From: Burkholderia arboris
GTDB lineage: Bacteria; Pseudomonadota; Gammaproteobacteria; Burkholderiales; Burkholderiaceae
Assembly (NCBI RefSeq): GCF_902499125.1
Contig: NZ_CABVPX010000001.1
Location: 434,001-498,000 of the forward strand
Direction: 5' to 3'
Length of the DNA: 64,000 bases
A model generated the notes under the pieces. The model was not told the origin of the DNA, did not search any database, and worked only from the letters and a program-made list of their open reading frames with translations. Positions 27,314-36,026 of this stretch are shown here, one piece after another. Made by a program: the position numbers and the translations under genes. Numbering within the stretch: the first letter of the stretch is position 1; every line of letters begins with the position of its first letter.

Positions 27314-28258
27314 TCATTCGGGACGTGTCGTCTGGGAAGGCAGTTCGCCGAACAGGTCGCGATACTCGCGTGCGAAATAGCCGAGATGCGTGAACCCCCA
27401 GCTCGCGGCGGCCTCGCCGACGCCGAGCTGCTGCACCGACGTCGTGCGCAGCATCCGGCGCACCGCGTTCAGCCGGATCGTGCGCAGGTAGCCCACGGGG
27501 GTGACGTCGGCCACGCGTTGAAAACTCGTTTGCAGCGTGCGGCGGCTGCAACGCAGCGCGCGGCACAGTTCGAGCACGGTGACGGGCTCCTCGGGCCGGT
27601 CGCGCAGATGCTTCTCGCAACGGCTCACGATATCGCTGTAGGTAGCGTGCGTGATGTCGCGGCGCTCGACGCCGATGCCCTGTTCGAGCGCGTCGAGGAA
27701 CATGCCGAGCATTGCGTCGCGGAACATCTTGCGGGTCGCCGCGTATTCGAGGTGGCCCGGGTTGCGCTGCGCGTCGTCGATCAGCGCCGACAGCCGCACG
27801 CCGAGCGCGACGCCCTGTTCGTCGGACAGCCGCGTCACGTGCCGCAGCTTGCGCGCGCCGGACGCGCCGAATTCGGCCTCGCACAGCTCGTCGACCATGT
27901 CGGACGCCGCGCTGATCCCGACGAGCCCCATCCCTTCCGGCGTGTGGAATTCGAAATCCTCGCCGGCGCGCAGCGCGAGCAGCGCATAGCCGTCGATCGG
28001 CTGCCCCTGGAACGTGCCCGCGAGCGGAACGGACAGCGGCACCGCGAGCGACGTGCGCCCGGCCGGCGCGAGCCCGGTTTGCGCGACGCGCCGGTTGGTC
28101 GTTTCGCGGAAGAAGTGAAAATCGTCGTACAGCACCTGCGTGACGGTGCCCTTGAAGCGGCCCGGCGTCATCTGGCGGTAGACCTGATGCCAGCCCGCGA
28201 TCGCGAGCCCGTGATCGTGCACGTCTTCGTGTGAGCGTGACTGGAACAGCATCGGCAT
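27314..28258 (-). CDS. AraC-family regulator, EutR-like
   Basis: Predicted 314-residue activator. The C-terminal tandem HTH is TVLELCRALRCSRRTLQTSFQRVADVTPVGYLRTIRLNAVRRML followed by GEAAASWGFTHLGYFAREYRDLFGELPSQ. The N-terminal part (DHGLAIAGWHQVYRQMTPGRFKG, DDFHFFRETTNRRV) resembles the sensor of EutR, the ethanolamine regulator. It is the third gene of a permease-DUF3156-regulator operon, so it likely responds to the amine taken up by the permease. Ligand is inference. Confidence 0.88.
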   Translation of the reverse strand: MPMLFQSRSHEDVHDHGLAIAGWHQVYRQMTPGRFKGTVTQVLYDDFHFFRETTNRRVAQTGLAPAGRTSLAVPLSVPLAGTFQGQPIDGYALLALRAGEDFEFHTPEGMGLVGISAASDMVDELCEAEFGASGARKLRHVTRLSDEQGVALGVRLSALIDDAQRNPGHLEYAATRKMFRDAMLGMFLDALEQGIGVERRDITHATYSDIVSRCEKHLRDRPEEPVTVLELCRALRCSRRTLQTSFQRVADVTPVGYLRTIRLNAVRRMLRTTSVQQLGVGEAAASWGFTHLGYFAREYRDLFGELPSQTTRPE

Positions 28259-28321
28259 CTCCGGTAAAACCCTGATTCCTGGATGCGGCCGCCGGGTTCA
28301 CACGGCACGCAACGCCACAGC

Positions 28322-28906
28322 TTACCCTCGCAAAATCCTGCGCAGTGCGGTTTCGAATGCAAGAAAGGCCGCCGACAGCGCAGCGGCCTGCTCGCCGGTC
28401 AGCCGGACATAGCGGCGAAACGACGGCATCCGGTTCACGACCTCGCTGCCACCGAACGGCACGATCGCAAGCGTCCAGCGGCCGTCGCGCGTGTCGATCG
28501 TGCAGTCGGTCAGGTGCAGCGGCCGCAGCGCGTCGACCAGCGACGGTTCGGCGATCAGCGCGGCCAGTGTGTCATTGAATACGGGGTCGCATCCCGAGGC
28601 GCGTACCGCATCGATCCCCGTGCTGCGCAGCCAGCCGGTCTGCCGCACGCGGGCGCTGCCCTGCGCGGCCGGGCCGTTCGCGGTCGCCGCCACCCGCACG
28701 CTGACCGTATGCATCAGGAACTGGCGCTCGACGCGCTCGTCGACGCTCACGCGCACGCCGTTCGGCAGCCGCGCGGTGGCGCCGACACCGCCGGCATCGC
28801 GCGCGGCCTGCAGGTCGGCCAGCACGCGCGCGGCGATCGCGCCGGGCCGATGGCCGGGCGGCGGCGCGTCGGGCGCCGCGCGCCACCGGGCGAGCACGGC
28901 CCTCAC
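28322..28906 (-). CDS. DUF3156-family protein
   Basis: Predicted 194-residue protein starting with GTG (VRAVLARWRAAPDAPPPG). The GTG overlaps the stop of the permease gene (GTGA), so translation is coupled. No signal peptide or membrane segment; a segment GATARLPNGVRVSVDERVERQFLMHTVSVRVA has alternating beta character. The family name is recalled from homologues next to amine/amino-acid permeases, with no known activity. The coupling suggests that it works with the permease or modifies its substrate. Confidence 0.7.
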   Translation of the reverse strand: MRAVLARWRAAPDAPPPGHRPGAIAARVLADLQAARDAGGVGATARLPNGVRVSVDERVERQFLMHTVSVRVAATANGPAAQGSARVRQTGWLRSTGIDAVRASGCDPVFNDTLAALIAEPSLVDALRPLHLTDCTIDTRDGRWTLAIVPFGGSEVVNRMPSFRRYVRLTGEQAAALSAAFLAFETALRRILRG

Positions 28907-30405
28907 GACGCAACGTGCTCGTTGCGCAGCACTTCCTCGACCGGCACCGGCTTGAACGGATGCCGGCGCTGCACCACGAGCGTCCAGAACAGCGCGTACA
29001 GCGCGGTGAGCCCGAGCATCGCGCCGAACGGCACGTAGATGTCGCGCGGGTTCATGCCAGGCGGCGTGATGTACCAGATCGCGAGCACGATGCCGACGCT
29101 CGACACGATCTGCGGCAGCGGGAACAGCGGCGAACGGTACGGACGCGGCAGGTCCGGGCGGCGGATGCGCAGCATCACGACCGACGCGGTGACGAGCAGG
29201 TACGCGGTACCCCATGCGCAGGTCGCGGCGAGCACGAGGTGCAGGATGCTGTCGAGATTGCCGTTGATCAGCCACGCGTGGAAGATCGGCACGATCGCCG
29301 CCGCCACGATGCCGACCACCGGCGTCTTGAAGCGCGGATGCAGGTACGCGAAGCAGCGCGGCAGCGCGCCGTCGATCGCCATCCCGTACAGGATGCGCGG
29401 CAACCCGGCCATCAGCGTGTTGATCGTCGCGGCGCCCGCGCACAGGAACGCAATACCGAACCACACGCGGCCGAACGGGCCGAGCACCTGCAGCGCGAAC
29501 GCCGGAATCGCACCCGGTGTGTCGAGCAGGTGCGTCAGGCCGTCGGGGCTCACCGGCACGTTCGCGACCTGGCGGCGGATCGCCGCGCCGTACAGGAACA
29601 TGCAGATCGCGACGCCGACGAGGCCGAGCGCCATCGCCCGCGGAATCGTGCGGCCCGGCGACTTCATCTCCGGCGCGAGCGGCGTGACGAACTCGCAGCC
29701 GACGAACATGAACATCGCCATCCCGACGAGCGACAGCACGGCCGGCACCGACGTGCCGACTTCCGAGCCGCCGAACCAGCCGTCGAGATGCACGGCCGGC
29801 GCGGCCGCGAGCCCGAGGATCCCGAAGATCATCAGCGACAGCCACATGCCGGCCGTCAGCACGATCTCCAGCTTGCTGAACACCTTGATGCCGATGATGT
29901 TGGTGATCGCGAACGTGACCACGAGGCCGACGCCGACGAGCCACGAGCTGTTGTGCTTCTCGAACGCGGCGTTCAGCGATTCGAAGTTGACGAGCGCCAT
30001 GATGCCGCTCAGGATCGTCTCCGCCGTGCCGGCGAACACGTGCACGAGGAAATACGCGGAGATCGTGCCGGTGATCGCCCAGAAACGGCCCAGCCCGCAC
30101 GACAGGTAATCGTAGACCGAGCCGGCCGTCGGCAGCATCGCGGCGGCTTCGGAGAACGTGGTGGCCTGCGCCTGCATCATCACGAACGCGATGATCATCG
30201 CGACCGCGAACGCCCAGCCGCCCATCCCGAAGCCCGACGTCGCGGTGAGGATCACCGGGCTTGCCATGATGAGGCCGACGGCGCTCGCCAGCGCGGTCGG
30301 AAAGCCGACCGCACCCGCCTTCAGCGCCGTGCCGCCGCCCGCTTCGGCCGGCGATCCGGCGGACGTGTCGCCCGCGGCGCCGGTAACTCCTGACCATCCC
30401 GACAT
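28903..30405 (-). CDS. APC-family amino-acid/amine permease
   Basis: Predicted 500-residue secondary transporter with about 12 membrane segments. After a hydrophilic tail (residues 1-30) comes the APC start LKAGAVGFPTALASAVGLIMASPVILTATSGFG, later ISAYFLVHVFAGTAETILSG, and the conserved IPRAMALGLVGVAICMFLYG segment. A strong ribosome site (aaggaaggagac) supports this start. Family members import amino acids, GABA, ethanolamine or arylethylamines by proton symport. Neighbouring transaminase and aldehyde dehydrogenase make an amine the likely cargo. Confidence 0.92.
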   Translation of the reverse strand: MSGWSGVTGAAGDTSAGSPAEAGGGTALKAGAVGFPTALASAVGLIMASPVILTATSGFGMGGWAFAVAMIIAFVMMQAQATTFSEAAAMLPTAGSVYDYLSCGLGRFWAITGTISAYFLVHVFAGTAETILSGIMALVNFESLNAAFEKHNSSWLVGVGLVVTFAITNIIGIKVFSKLEIVLTAGMWLSLMIFGILGLAAAPAVHLDGWFGGSEVGTSVPAVLSLVGMAMFMFVGCEFVTPLAPEMKSPGRTIPRAMALGLVGVAICMFLYGAAIRRQVANVPVSPDGLTHLLDTPGAIPAFALQVLGPFGRVWFGIAFLCAGAATINTLMAGLPRILYGMAIDGALPRCFAYLHPRFKTPVVGIVAAAIVPIFHAWLINGNLDSILHLVLAATCAWGTAYLLVTASVVMLRIRRPDLPRPYRSPLFPLPQIVSSVGIVLAIWYITPPGMNPRDIYVPFGAMLGLTALYALFWTLVVQRRHPFKPVPVEEVLRNEHVAS

Positions 30406-30577
30406 CTTTGTCTCCTTCCTTGACTGGCCTGAACCCGCGCTTCGTCGGCGGCTGGGGCCACGTTTGCCTTGCGGTCGGCCCGGGGTGGCGCTTCAGCGCT
30501 TCGTTCCCCGGACCCCTGTCGATCACATCGTGATCCGATGTCGAAAAAATACGCAGGCAAAATAATCCGGTCATAGC

Positions 30578-30590
30578 GCAAATCGGCAAA
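30578..30590 (-). promoter_or_regulatory. direct-repeat regulatory motif, site B (permease operon)
   Basis: Same 13-mer TTTGCCGATTTGC on the minus strand, in the 248-bp gap before the permease gene and about 172 bp from its start. Together with site A it is an exact match over 13 bp. Confidence 0.7.
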
Positions 30591-30653
30591 CCCGCGGCGG
30601 CGCTCCCGCCTTCCGCCACCGGCCTGCCGTCATGCGACTGCACCGCGCCGCCG

Positions 30654-31994
30654 TTACGCGAACGGCACGGCCTCGAAGCCTGCCGCGAGCGCGTCGACGA
30701 TCCGGTCGAGTTGCTCGCGCTGGATCACGAGCGGCGGCGACAGGATGATCTTCGTGCCGACCGGGCGCACCAGCACGCCGTTCTCGCGCGCGACTTCCGC
30801 CACCGCGTTCGCATAGCCGGACAGCGGGTCGATCGGCTCGCGCGTATCCTTGTTCGCGACGAGGTCGAGCGCGAGCATCAGCCCCTTGCCCCGCACTTCG
30901 CCGACCGCCGCGAAGCGTTCCGCGAACGGCTTGAGCGCTTCGAGCAGATACGCGCCCTGCTTCGCGGCATTCGCGGGCAGGTCTTCCTTCACGACGATGT
31001 CGAGGCTCGCGATCGCGGCCGCGCATGCAACCGGGTGGCCCGCGTACGTGTAGCCGTGCATGATCGCACCGCCGAAATCGGCGTTCGCGGCGAACGCATC
31101 CTCGATCCGCGCGTTCACGACCGTCGCGCCGAGCGGTACGTAGCCCGACGAGATGCCCTTCGCGAGACACATGATGTCCGGGCGCACGCCCCAGCCGCGG
31201 CTGCCGAACATGCTGCCGCTGCGGCCGAAACCCGTCACGACTTCGTCGGCGATCAGCAGCACGCCGTAGCGATCGCACACCTCGCGCACGAGCGGCCAGT
31301 AGTTGGCCGGCGGCACGATCACGCCGCCCGCGCCCTGGATCGGTTCCGCGATGAATGCGGCGACCGTGTCGGGGCTTTGGAACTGGATCTCGCGCTCGAG
31401 CATTTCCGCGCAGATCCGGCCGAGCTCTTCGGGATCCTGCGTAAACGGGTTGCGGTACAGCCACGGCGTCTCGACGTGGAAGCAGCCCGGCAGGTTCGGT
31501 TCGTAGTTGCGGCGGAACACCGTGTTGCCGTTGACCGACGCGCCTCCGAAGTGCGTGCCGTGGTAGCCCTGCTTCAGCGAGATGAACTTCGTGCGGTCGG
31601 CCTGGCCGCGCACCTTCCAGTACTGGCGCGCGATCTTCAGTGCGGTCTCGATCGAGTCGGAACCGCCCGAGCTGTACAGCACGCGGCGCATCCCTTCCGG
31701 TTCGAGCATGTCGATCACCTTCTTCGACAGTTCTTCCGCGCGCGGATGCGAAATGCCGTCGAACAGCTGGAAGTATTCGAGCTCGTCGAGCTGGCGCACG
31801 ATCGCGTCCTTCACTTCCTGGCGGTTGTGCCCGACGTTCACGTTCCACAGGCCCGCGACGCCGTCGACGAGCTTGCGCCCCTCTTCGTCGAACACGTAGC
31901 AGCCGTCGCCGCGCACGATGCGGATCGGCTTGCGCTGCTTCATCTCGTTCGGGTGCACCATCGGATGCCAGAATTTCGCTTCGTTGTAGCTCAT
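30654..31994 (-). CDS. class III (omega) aminotransferase
   Basis: Predicted 446-residue PLP enzyme of the omega-amino-acid:pyruvate type. Seen: GDGCYVFDEEGRKLVDGVAGLWNVNVGH near the N-terminus, YSSGGSDSIETALKIARQYW around the PLP phosphate, IADEVVTGFGRSG with the Asp that contacts the ring nitrogen, and the PLP lysine in MCLAKGISSGYVPLG. It would convert an amine plus pyruvate (or another keto acid) to an aldehyde plus an amino acid. It is 73 bp downstream of the aldehyde dehydrogenase gene in the same unit, so the aldehyde is presumably passed to it. Confidence 0.92.
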   Translation of the reverse strand: MSYNEAKFWHPMVHPNEMKQRKPIRIVRGDGCYVFDEEGRKLVDGVAGLWNVNVGHNRQEVKDAIVRQLDELEYFQLFDGISHPRAEELSKKVIDMLEPEGMRRVLYSSGGSDSIETALKIARQYWKVRGQADRTKFISLKQGYHGTHFGGASVNGNTVFRRNYEPNLPGCFHVETPWLYRNPFTQDPEELGRICAEMLEREIQFQSPDTVAAFIAEPIQGAGGVIVPPANYWPLVREVCDRYGVLLIADEVVTGFGRSGSMFGSRGWGVRPDIMCLAKGISSGYVPLGATVVNARIEDAFAANADFGGAIMHGYTYAGHPVACAAAIASLDIVVKEDLPANAAKQGAYLLEALKPFAERFAAVGEVRGKGLMLALDLVANKDTREPIDPLSGYANAVAEVARENGVLVRPVGTKIILSPPLVIQREQLDRIVDALAAGFEAVPFA

Positions 31995-32067
31995 TGCAGT
32001 CTCCACTGTCGGATCGTTTGAACTGGGTGGTTCGGGTTCGGGTTTGGGTTCGAGGTCGCGCCGCGCA

Positions 32068-33570
32068 TCAGTGCGCGATGCAGACGGATTTGGTTTCGGT
32101 GAAGCCTTCGATCGCGTACTGGCCGAATTCGCGGCCAATGCCCGATTGCTTGTAGCCGCCGAACGGCATCGACGGATCGAGCGGGATATGGCAGTTCACC
32201 CACACGGTGCCGGCCTCGATCTGCGGCACGAGGTTCATCACGCGCTTCAGGTCGTTGCTCCAGATGCTCGCGGCGAGGCCATACGGCGACGCGTTCGCGA
32301 GGCGCACCGCGTCGGCCGCGTCGTCGAACGGCACGACGACGATCACCGGGCCGAACACCTCGTCGCGCACGATCGCGCTGTCCGGATGCGGATCGGCGAT
32401 CACGGCCGGCTTCACGTAGTAGCCGGGCAGATCGTCGGCCGGCGTGCCGCCCGCGAGGAACGTGAGGCCCGCGCGGCGCGCGCCTTCGATGTGCTGGACG
32501 ACCTTGTCGCGATGGTGTGCGGACACGAGCGGGTTGATCTGCGCGGTCGTGTCGAGGCCTGCGCCGAGCTTCATCGACTGCGCGACGCCCGCGAGGCCGT
32601 CGGCGAGCTGCGCGAACTTGCTGCGGTGCACATAGATGCGCGACGCGGCCGCGCACACCTGCCCCTGGTTGAAGAACGCGCCGGCCGCGACGCCGTCGAG
32701 CGCCTGCGCGACGTCGACGTCGTCGAGCATCACGATCGGGTTCTTGCCGCCCAGCTCGAGCGAAAAGCGCGTCATGTTCTGCACGGCCGCCGCGCCGACC
32801 AGCTTGCCGGTCGCGGTCGAGCCCGTGAATGAGATCTTCGCGATCGACGGGTGGCTCGCGAGCGCCGAGCCGCAGACGCGGCCGCCCGTGACGACGTTGA
32901 ACACGCCCGGCGGCACGCCGGCTTCGCGGGCGAGCTCGGCGAGGCGCAGCGCGGTGAGCGGCGTTTCCGGCGACGGCTTCAGCACGATCGTGCAGCCGGC
33001 CGCGAGCGCGGGAATCAGCTTCCACACCGCGATCATCAGCGGGAAATTCCACGGCACGATCGCCGCGACCACGCCGACGGGCTCCTTGCGGGTATAGGCC
33101 GTATAGCGCGCGCCGGGCGGGAACGGGATCGACACGTCGAGCGTCTGGCCGGTGATCTTGGTCGCCCAGCCGGCCATGTAGCGCACGTATTCGACGCTCG
33201 CGCGGACTTCGATCGCGCGCGACACGTGGATCGACTTGCCCTGGTTCAGCGTTTCGAGCTGCGCGAGCGTTTCGGCGTCGCCTTCGATCAGGTCGGCGAG
33301 TTTCAGCAGGATGCGTTCGCGGTCGGCCGGGCGCAGCCCGCTCCAGACGCGCGTGTCGAATGCGTGCTTCGCGCTGGCGACCGCACGGTCGACGTCGTGT
33401 GCGTCGGCATCCGCGACCGTTGCAAGCCGCTCGCCCGTGGCCGGGTCGTACACGTCGAGCCGCGCAGCCGCGTGCGCGGGCTGCATGTCACCGTCGATGA
33501 AGAGGCCGAAATCGCGCGCAACGAAGGTGCGCACGGTGTCGCTGACGGCGACGAAGTTCGTGTTGCTCAT
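32068..33570 (-). CDS. NAD-dependent aldehyde dehydrogenase, phenylacetaldehyde dehydrogenase-like (FeaB-like)
   Basis: Predicted 500-residue aldehyde dehydrogenase. Seen: GVVAAIVPWNFPLM, the NAD loop KISFTGSTATGK, the catalytic Glu in LELGGKNPIVML and the catalytic Cys in FFNQGQVCAASSR-like (GQVCAAASRIYV). Over its length it resembles E. coli FeaB (for example AQLETLNQGKSI, RKEPVGVVA, PFGGYKQSGIGREFG), which oxidises phenylacetaldehyde formed from phenylethylamine. Similar enzymes act on other aldehydes, so the substrate is not fixed. Cotranscribed with the aminotransferase. Confidence 0.93.
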   Translation of the reverse strand: MSNTNFVAVSDTVRTFVARDFGLFIDGDMQPAHAAARLDVYDPATGERLATVADADAHDVDRAVASAKHAFDTRVWSGLRPADRERILLKLADLIEGDAETLAQLETLNQGKSIHVSRAIEVRASVEYVRYMAGWATKITGQTLDVSIPFPPGARYTAYTRKEPVGVVAAIVPWNFPLMIAVWKLIPALAAGCTIVLKPSPETPLTALRLAELAREAGVPPGVFNVVTGGRVCGSALASHPSIAKISFTGSTATGKLVGAAAVQNMTRFSLELGGKNPIVMLDDVDVAQALDGVAAGAFFNQGQVCAAASRIYVHRSKFAQLADGLAGVAQSMKLGAGLDTTAQINPLVSAHHRDKVVQHIEGARRAGLTFLAGGTPADDLPGYYVKPAVIADPHPDSAIVRDEVFGPVIVVVPFDDAADAVRLANASPYGLAASIWSNDLKRVMNLVPQIEAGTVWVNCHIPLDPSMPFGGYKQSGIGREFGQYAIEGFTETKSVCIAH

Positions 33571-33598
33571 GGGCGTCTCGAGGATTGTCGTGGCTGGA

Positions 33599-33621
33599 CC
33601 GCGTGCCGGTCAGGCACGCGG
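33599..33621. repeat. strong hairpin in the ALDH leader
   Basis: Perfect 9-bp arms CCGCGTGCC (33599-33607) and GGCACGCGG (33613-33621) with a 5-nt loop. It lies 29 bp upstream of the ALDH start codon and between that start and motif site C, so it would be in the mRNA leader if transcription begins near site C. It could act in attenuation or as an operator. Confidence 0.4.
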
Positions 33622-33663
33622 GCGTCGGACCACTGTATCGACGAGGGATCACGCCCGGTGAGC

Positions 33664-33676
33664 GCAAATTGGCAGC
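33664..33676 (-). promoter_or_regulatory. direct-repeat regulatory motif, site C (ALDH operon)
   Basis: Variant GCTGCCAATTTGC on the minus strand (plus strand GCAAATTGGCAGC), 93 bp upstream of the ALDH start. The context CCGGTGAGC on its left (plus strand) is shared with site D. Confidence 0.6.
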
Positions 33677-33790
33677 GCGTGGCGGATCGTGGCGGGTTCG
33701 AACCCCGCGGGACGCGGCCGGAAACTGGCCCGATATCGGCACGGACAACTGCTGCTCAGATACCGGACTGTCAGTCCGGTCGTTGAATGG

Positions 33791-33988
33791 CTAGTTTCTG
33801 AAACCGTGCGCCATCGATGCAAGGAAGTCGTATGCCTGGTAATCCAGCCAGTAAATGCCGAGCGTCAGCGGGATCAGGAAGTACAGCGAATCGTACGTCC
33901 CGCTTCGCACGGTCCCGACGATGAAAATCGGCAGCGCAATGCTCAACGCGATGACCACGAGCGAAACGGCAATGATCGCGACGTCCAT
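33791..33988 (-). CDS. small two-segment membrane protein
   Basis: Predicted 65-residue protein starting MDVAIIAVSLVVIALSIALPIFIVG, with a second segment SLYFLIPLTLGIYWLDYQAYDFL. No known family recognised. The ATG shortly after an unremarkable leader is preferred over an upstream frame because the hydrophobic segment then begins at residue 2. It lies between the LuxR and ALDH genes on the same strand but has no motif site of its own; a link to the amine pathway is unproven. Confidence 0.65.
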   Translation of the reverse strand: MDVAIIAVSLVVIALSIALPIFIVGTVRSGTYDSLYFLIPLTLGIYWLDYQAYDFLASMAHGFRN

Positions 33989-34230
33989 GTTCCCGGCCCT
34001 TTGATTGTTATCGAAACGACGATCGCGCATGGTACTTCACGATCTCGCAGGCCGGCTGGCAGAGCGACGACGGGCACGGCGCGGCCAGCAGCTGACGGAC
34101 ATGCGGCGCCGCATTCCCGACCCGCTCGTTTTCCCTGGCGCTTCCCAAGGTGAACCGGCAGAAGCTTGCGCCGAGGTCGCGGTCGAATTCCATCGGGCGG
34201 TCCGGCCGACCGTCTCGACGATCCGTCGGA

Positions 34231-34959
34231 TCAAAGGAACAACGCCCCGACCAGTTCGGTGCGGTTCGACACGCCGAGCTTGCGATACATGCGCATCAGG
34301 TGGGTCTTGATCGTCGGCTGCCCGAGCGCGAGATCGCGTGCGATCTCCTTGTTCGAGCGGCCGTCGCGCACGAGGCGGGCGATCTGCTCCTCGCGATAGG
34401 TCAAACGCTCTTCGCAGCCGATCCGGTGGATCCCGCGCCGCGCGCGCAGCAGCGGGCTCAATGCGGCTTCGGCCACCGGCTGCAGCCGCGCGAGCGCATC
34501 GATTTCGCCGGGCGCGAACCGGCCCGCCGTGCAGTTGCCGTCCGCGTCCCCCGTCCCGAAACGCAGCAGCGAGAACGCGCCGATCGTGCGGCCCGCGTCG
34601 CGCAGCCAGATTTCGACGACGTCGGCCACGTCGTGCCGCCGCAGGAAACGGGTCCAGTACGCGGACGCATCGCGTCTTTCGTCAGGCAATTGGGACGCGA
34701 GCGTGACGACCGCGCATTCGCCTGCCGCGCAACGCGACGGGTGCAGCGGATCGAGCATCCGGTAGCGCGCGACATAGGTGCGGTGCATCGATTCCGGCAT
34801 CCCGAACAGCTCGAAATCGGCCGGTTCGCCGCTCTGGTCGAGCCGGTAGAACACGATCGCGGACGGGCTCGCGAACGCGTCGAACGCCGCCACGCAGGCG
34901 CGCAGCGCGCGCTGCCAGTCGGCGGCGTCCTGGTCGGCGGGAACGGAGGGGGTCGGCAT
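34231..34959 (-). CDS. LuxR-family transcriptional regulator
   Basis: Predicted 242-residue regulator with an N-terminal region of about 170 residues (an unassigned sensor domain, IVFYRLDQSGEPADFELFGMPESMHRTYV) and a C-terminal HTH LTYREEQIARLVRDGRSNKEIARDLALGQPTIKTHLMRMYRKLGVSNRTELV. No receiver domain aspartate pattern is seen, so it is probably not phosphorylated. A copy of the direct-repeat motif lies 79 bp upstream of its own start, which points to autoregulation, and copies lie before the porin, permease and ALDH genes. It is the best candidate for the binding protein. Confidence 0.88.
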   Translation of the reverse strand: MPTPSVPADQDAADWQRALRACVAAFDAFASPSAIVFYRLDQSGEPADFELFGMPESMHRTYVARYRMLDPLHPSRCAAGECAVVTLASQLPDERRDASAYWTRFLRRHDVADVVEIWLRDAGRTIGAFSLLRFGTGDADGNCTAGRFAPGEIDALARLQPVAEAALSPLLRARRGIHRIGCEERLTYREEQIARLVRDGRSNKEIARDLALGQPTIKTHLMRMYRKLGVSNRTELVGALFL

Positions 34960-35038
34960 GATGGAGTCGGCTGGCGGGCGAACGGATCGATTTGCGAGGT
35001 TCGGGCCAGCCTACCGGCGCCGAAACGCGCCGGTGAGC

Positions 35039-35051
35039 ACAAATCGGCAAA
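35039..35051 (-). promoter_or_regulatory. direct-repeat regulatory motif, site D (luxR)
   Basis: TTTGCCGATTTGT on the minus strand, one mismatch from sites A and B, 79 bp upstream of the LuxR start. It shares the CCGGTGAGC flank with site C. Confidence 0.65.
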
Positions 35052-35123
35052 TCGTCCCGGTTCGGCCGGGATGACGGGTCCAGCCGGGACGATGCGGGCG
35101 CGCGAGACGGGGCGCGCCCTGTT

Positions 35124-36026
35124 TCAGCGTGCGTTCGCGGCGAACGTGTCGCAGGCGCTCAGCTCGCCCGACTCCATCCCGCGCCGCAGCCAGTACACGC
35201 GCTGATCGCTGGTGCCGTGCGTGAAGCTCTCCGGTACGACGTAGCCCTGCCCCTGCTGCTGCAGGCGATCGTCGCCGATCGCGGCCGCCGCCTTCAAGCC
35301 CTGCTCGAAATCGCCCGGTTCCATCAGCCGCTGGTTCGCGTGCTGCGCGTTGTTTGCCCACACGCCGGCGAAGCAGTCGGCCTGCAGTTCCATCCGCACC
35401 GACAGCGCGTTCGAGCGCGCCTGGCTCGACCGCCGCCGCGCGGCGTCGACCTTGTCGGAAATGCCGAGCAGGTTCTGCACGTGATGGCCGACTTCGTGCG
35501 CGATCACGTAGGCCTGCGCGAAATCGCCGCCCGCGCCGAAACGCTTGCGCAATTCGTCGTAGAAACCGAGATCGATATAGACCTTGCGGTCGGCCGGACA
35601 GTAGAACGGCCCCATCGCCGTCTGGCCCGTGCCGCAGGCGGTCGGCGTCGAGTTCGTGAACATCACGAGCTTCGGCGGCTCGTACTGCGCATGCAGCTGC
35701 GTATTGAACACGCCCGTCCACGTGCGCTCGATATTGCCGAGCACCTTGCGCGTGAACACCGCGCCCGGATCGTTCGCCGGCGCGCCCTGGCGCTGCGCCG
35801 GCACGCCCTGGCGCTGCTCCGGCGCCGGCTGCGCCTGCTGCTGGCGACCCTGCAGCGCCGACGCGCCTTCGAGCACCACGCGCGGGTCGATCCCGAAGAA
35901 ATACGACGCGGCCAGCGCGACCACGATCGTGCCGATGCCGATCGTCGCGCCGCGCCCGCCGCCGAAGCCGCCGGCGCCGCGGCGATCCTCGACGTTCATG
36001 CTTTCTCTTTCGTCGTCCAGCCTCAT
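35124..36026 (-). CDS. neutral zinc metallopeptidase (YpfJ/KPN_02809 family)
   Basis: Predicted 300-residue zinc protease anchored by one N-terminal membrane segment (ATIGIGTIVVALAASYFFGI). The zinc site HEVGHHVQNLLGI is visible at about residue 181, then a helix with an acidic third ligand downstream (ELQADCFAGVWANN). A Gln/Pro-rich linker QGRQQQAQPAPEQRQGVPAQRQGAPAN joins anchor and catalytic part. A good ribosome site (agggagggcccggca) supports the ATG. Role in protein quality control in the periplasm or membrane is likely but unproven. Confidence 0.92.
   Translation of the reverse strand: MRLDDERESMNVEDRRGAGGFGGGRGATIGIGTIVVALAASYFFGIDPRVVLEGASALQGRQQQAQPAPEQRQGVPAQRQGAPANDPGAVFTRKVLGNIERTWTGVFNTQLHAQYEPPKLVMFTNSTPTACGTGQTAMGPFYCPADRKVYIDLGFYDELRKRFGAGGDFAQAYVIAHEVGHHVQNLLGISDKVDAARRRSSQARSNALSVRMELQADCFAGVWANNAQHANQRLMEPGDFEQGLKAAAAIGDDRLQQQGQGYVVPESFTHGTSDQRVYWLRRGMESGELSACDTFAANAR

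Noticed and set aside
33662..33780. tRNA-like pieces: GCGC...GCGC D-arm-like stem, a T-arm-like GCGGG-TTCGAAC-CCCGC hairpin at 33692-33708, and an anticodon-arm-like CCGGA-CTGTCAG-TCCGG at 33763-33779 with a GTC (Asp) triplet
   Set aside because: The parts do not have the right order and spacing: only 13 nt separate the D- and T-like arms, the acceptor strands do not pair, and the anticodon-like arm comes after the T-arm. The D-arm likeness falls on motif site C, which is shared with non-tRNA sites.
33762..33780. inverted repeat ACCGGACTG-T-CAGTCCGGT considered as a terminator
   Set aside because: A 1-nt loop cannot form as a simple hairpin and no U tract follows; it may still be a protein-binding palindrome.
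34008..34193. 61-residue minus-strand frame between the small membrane protein and LuxR genes
   Set aside because: No ribosome site or hydrophobic segment; short enough to occur by chance.
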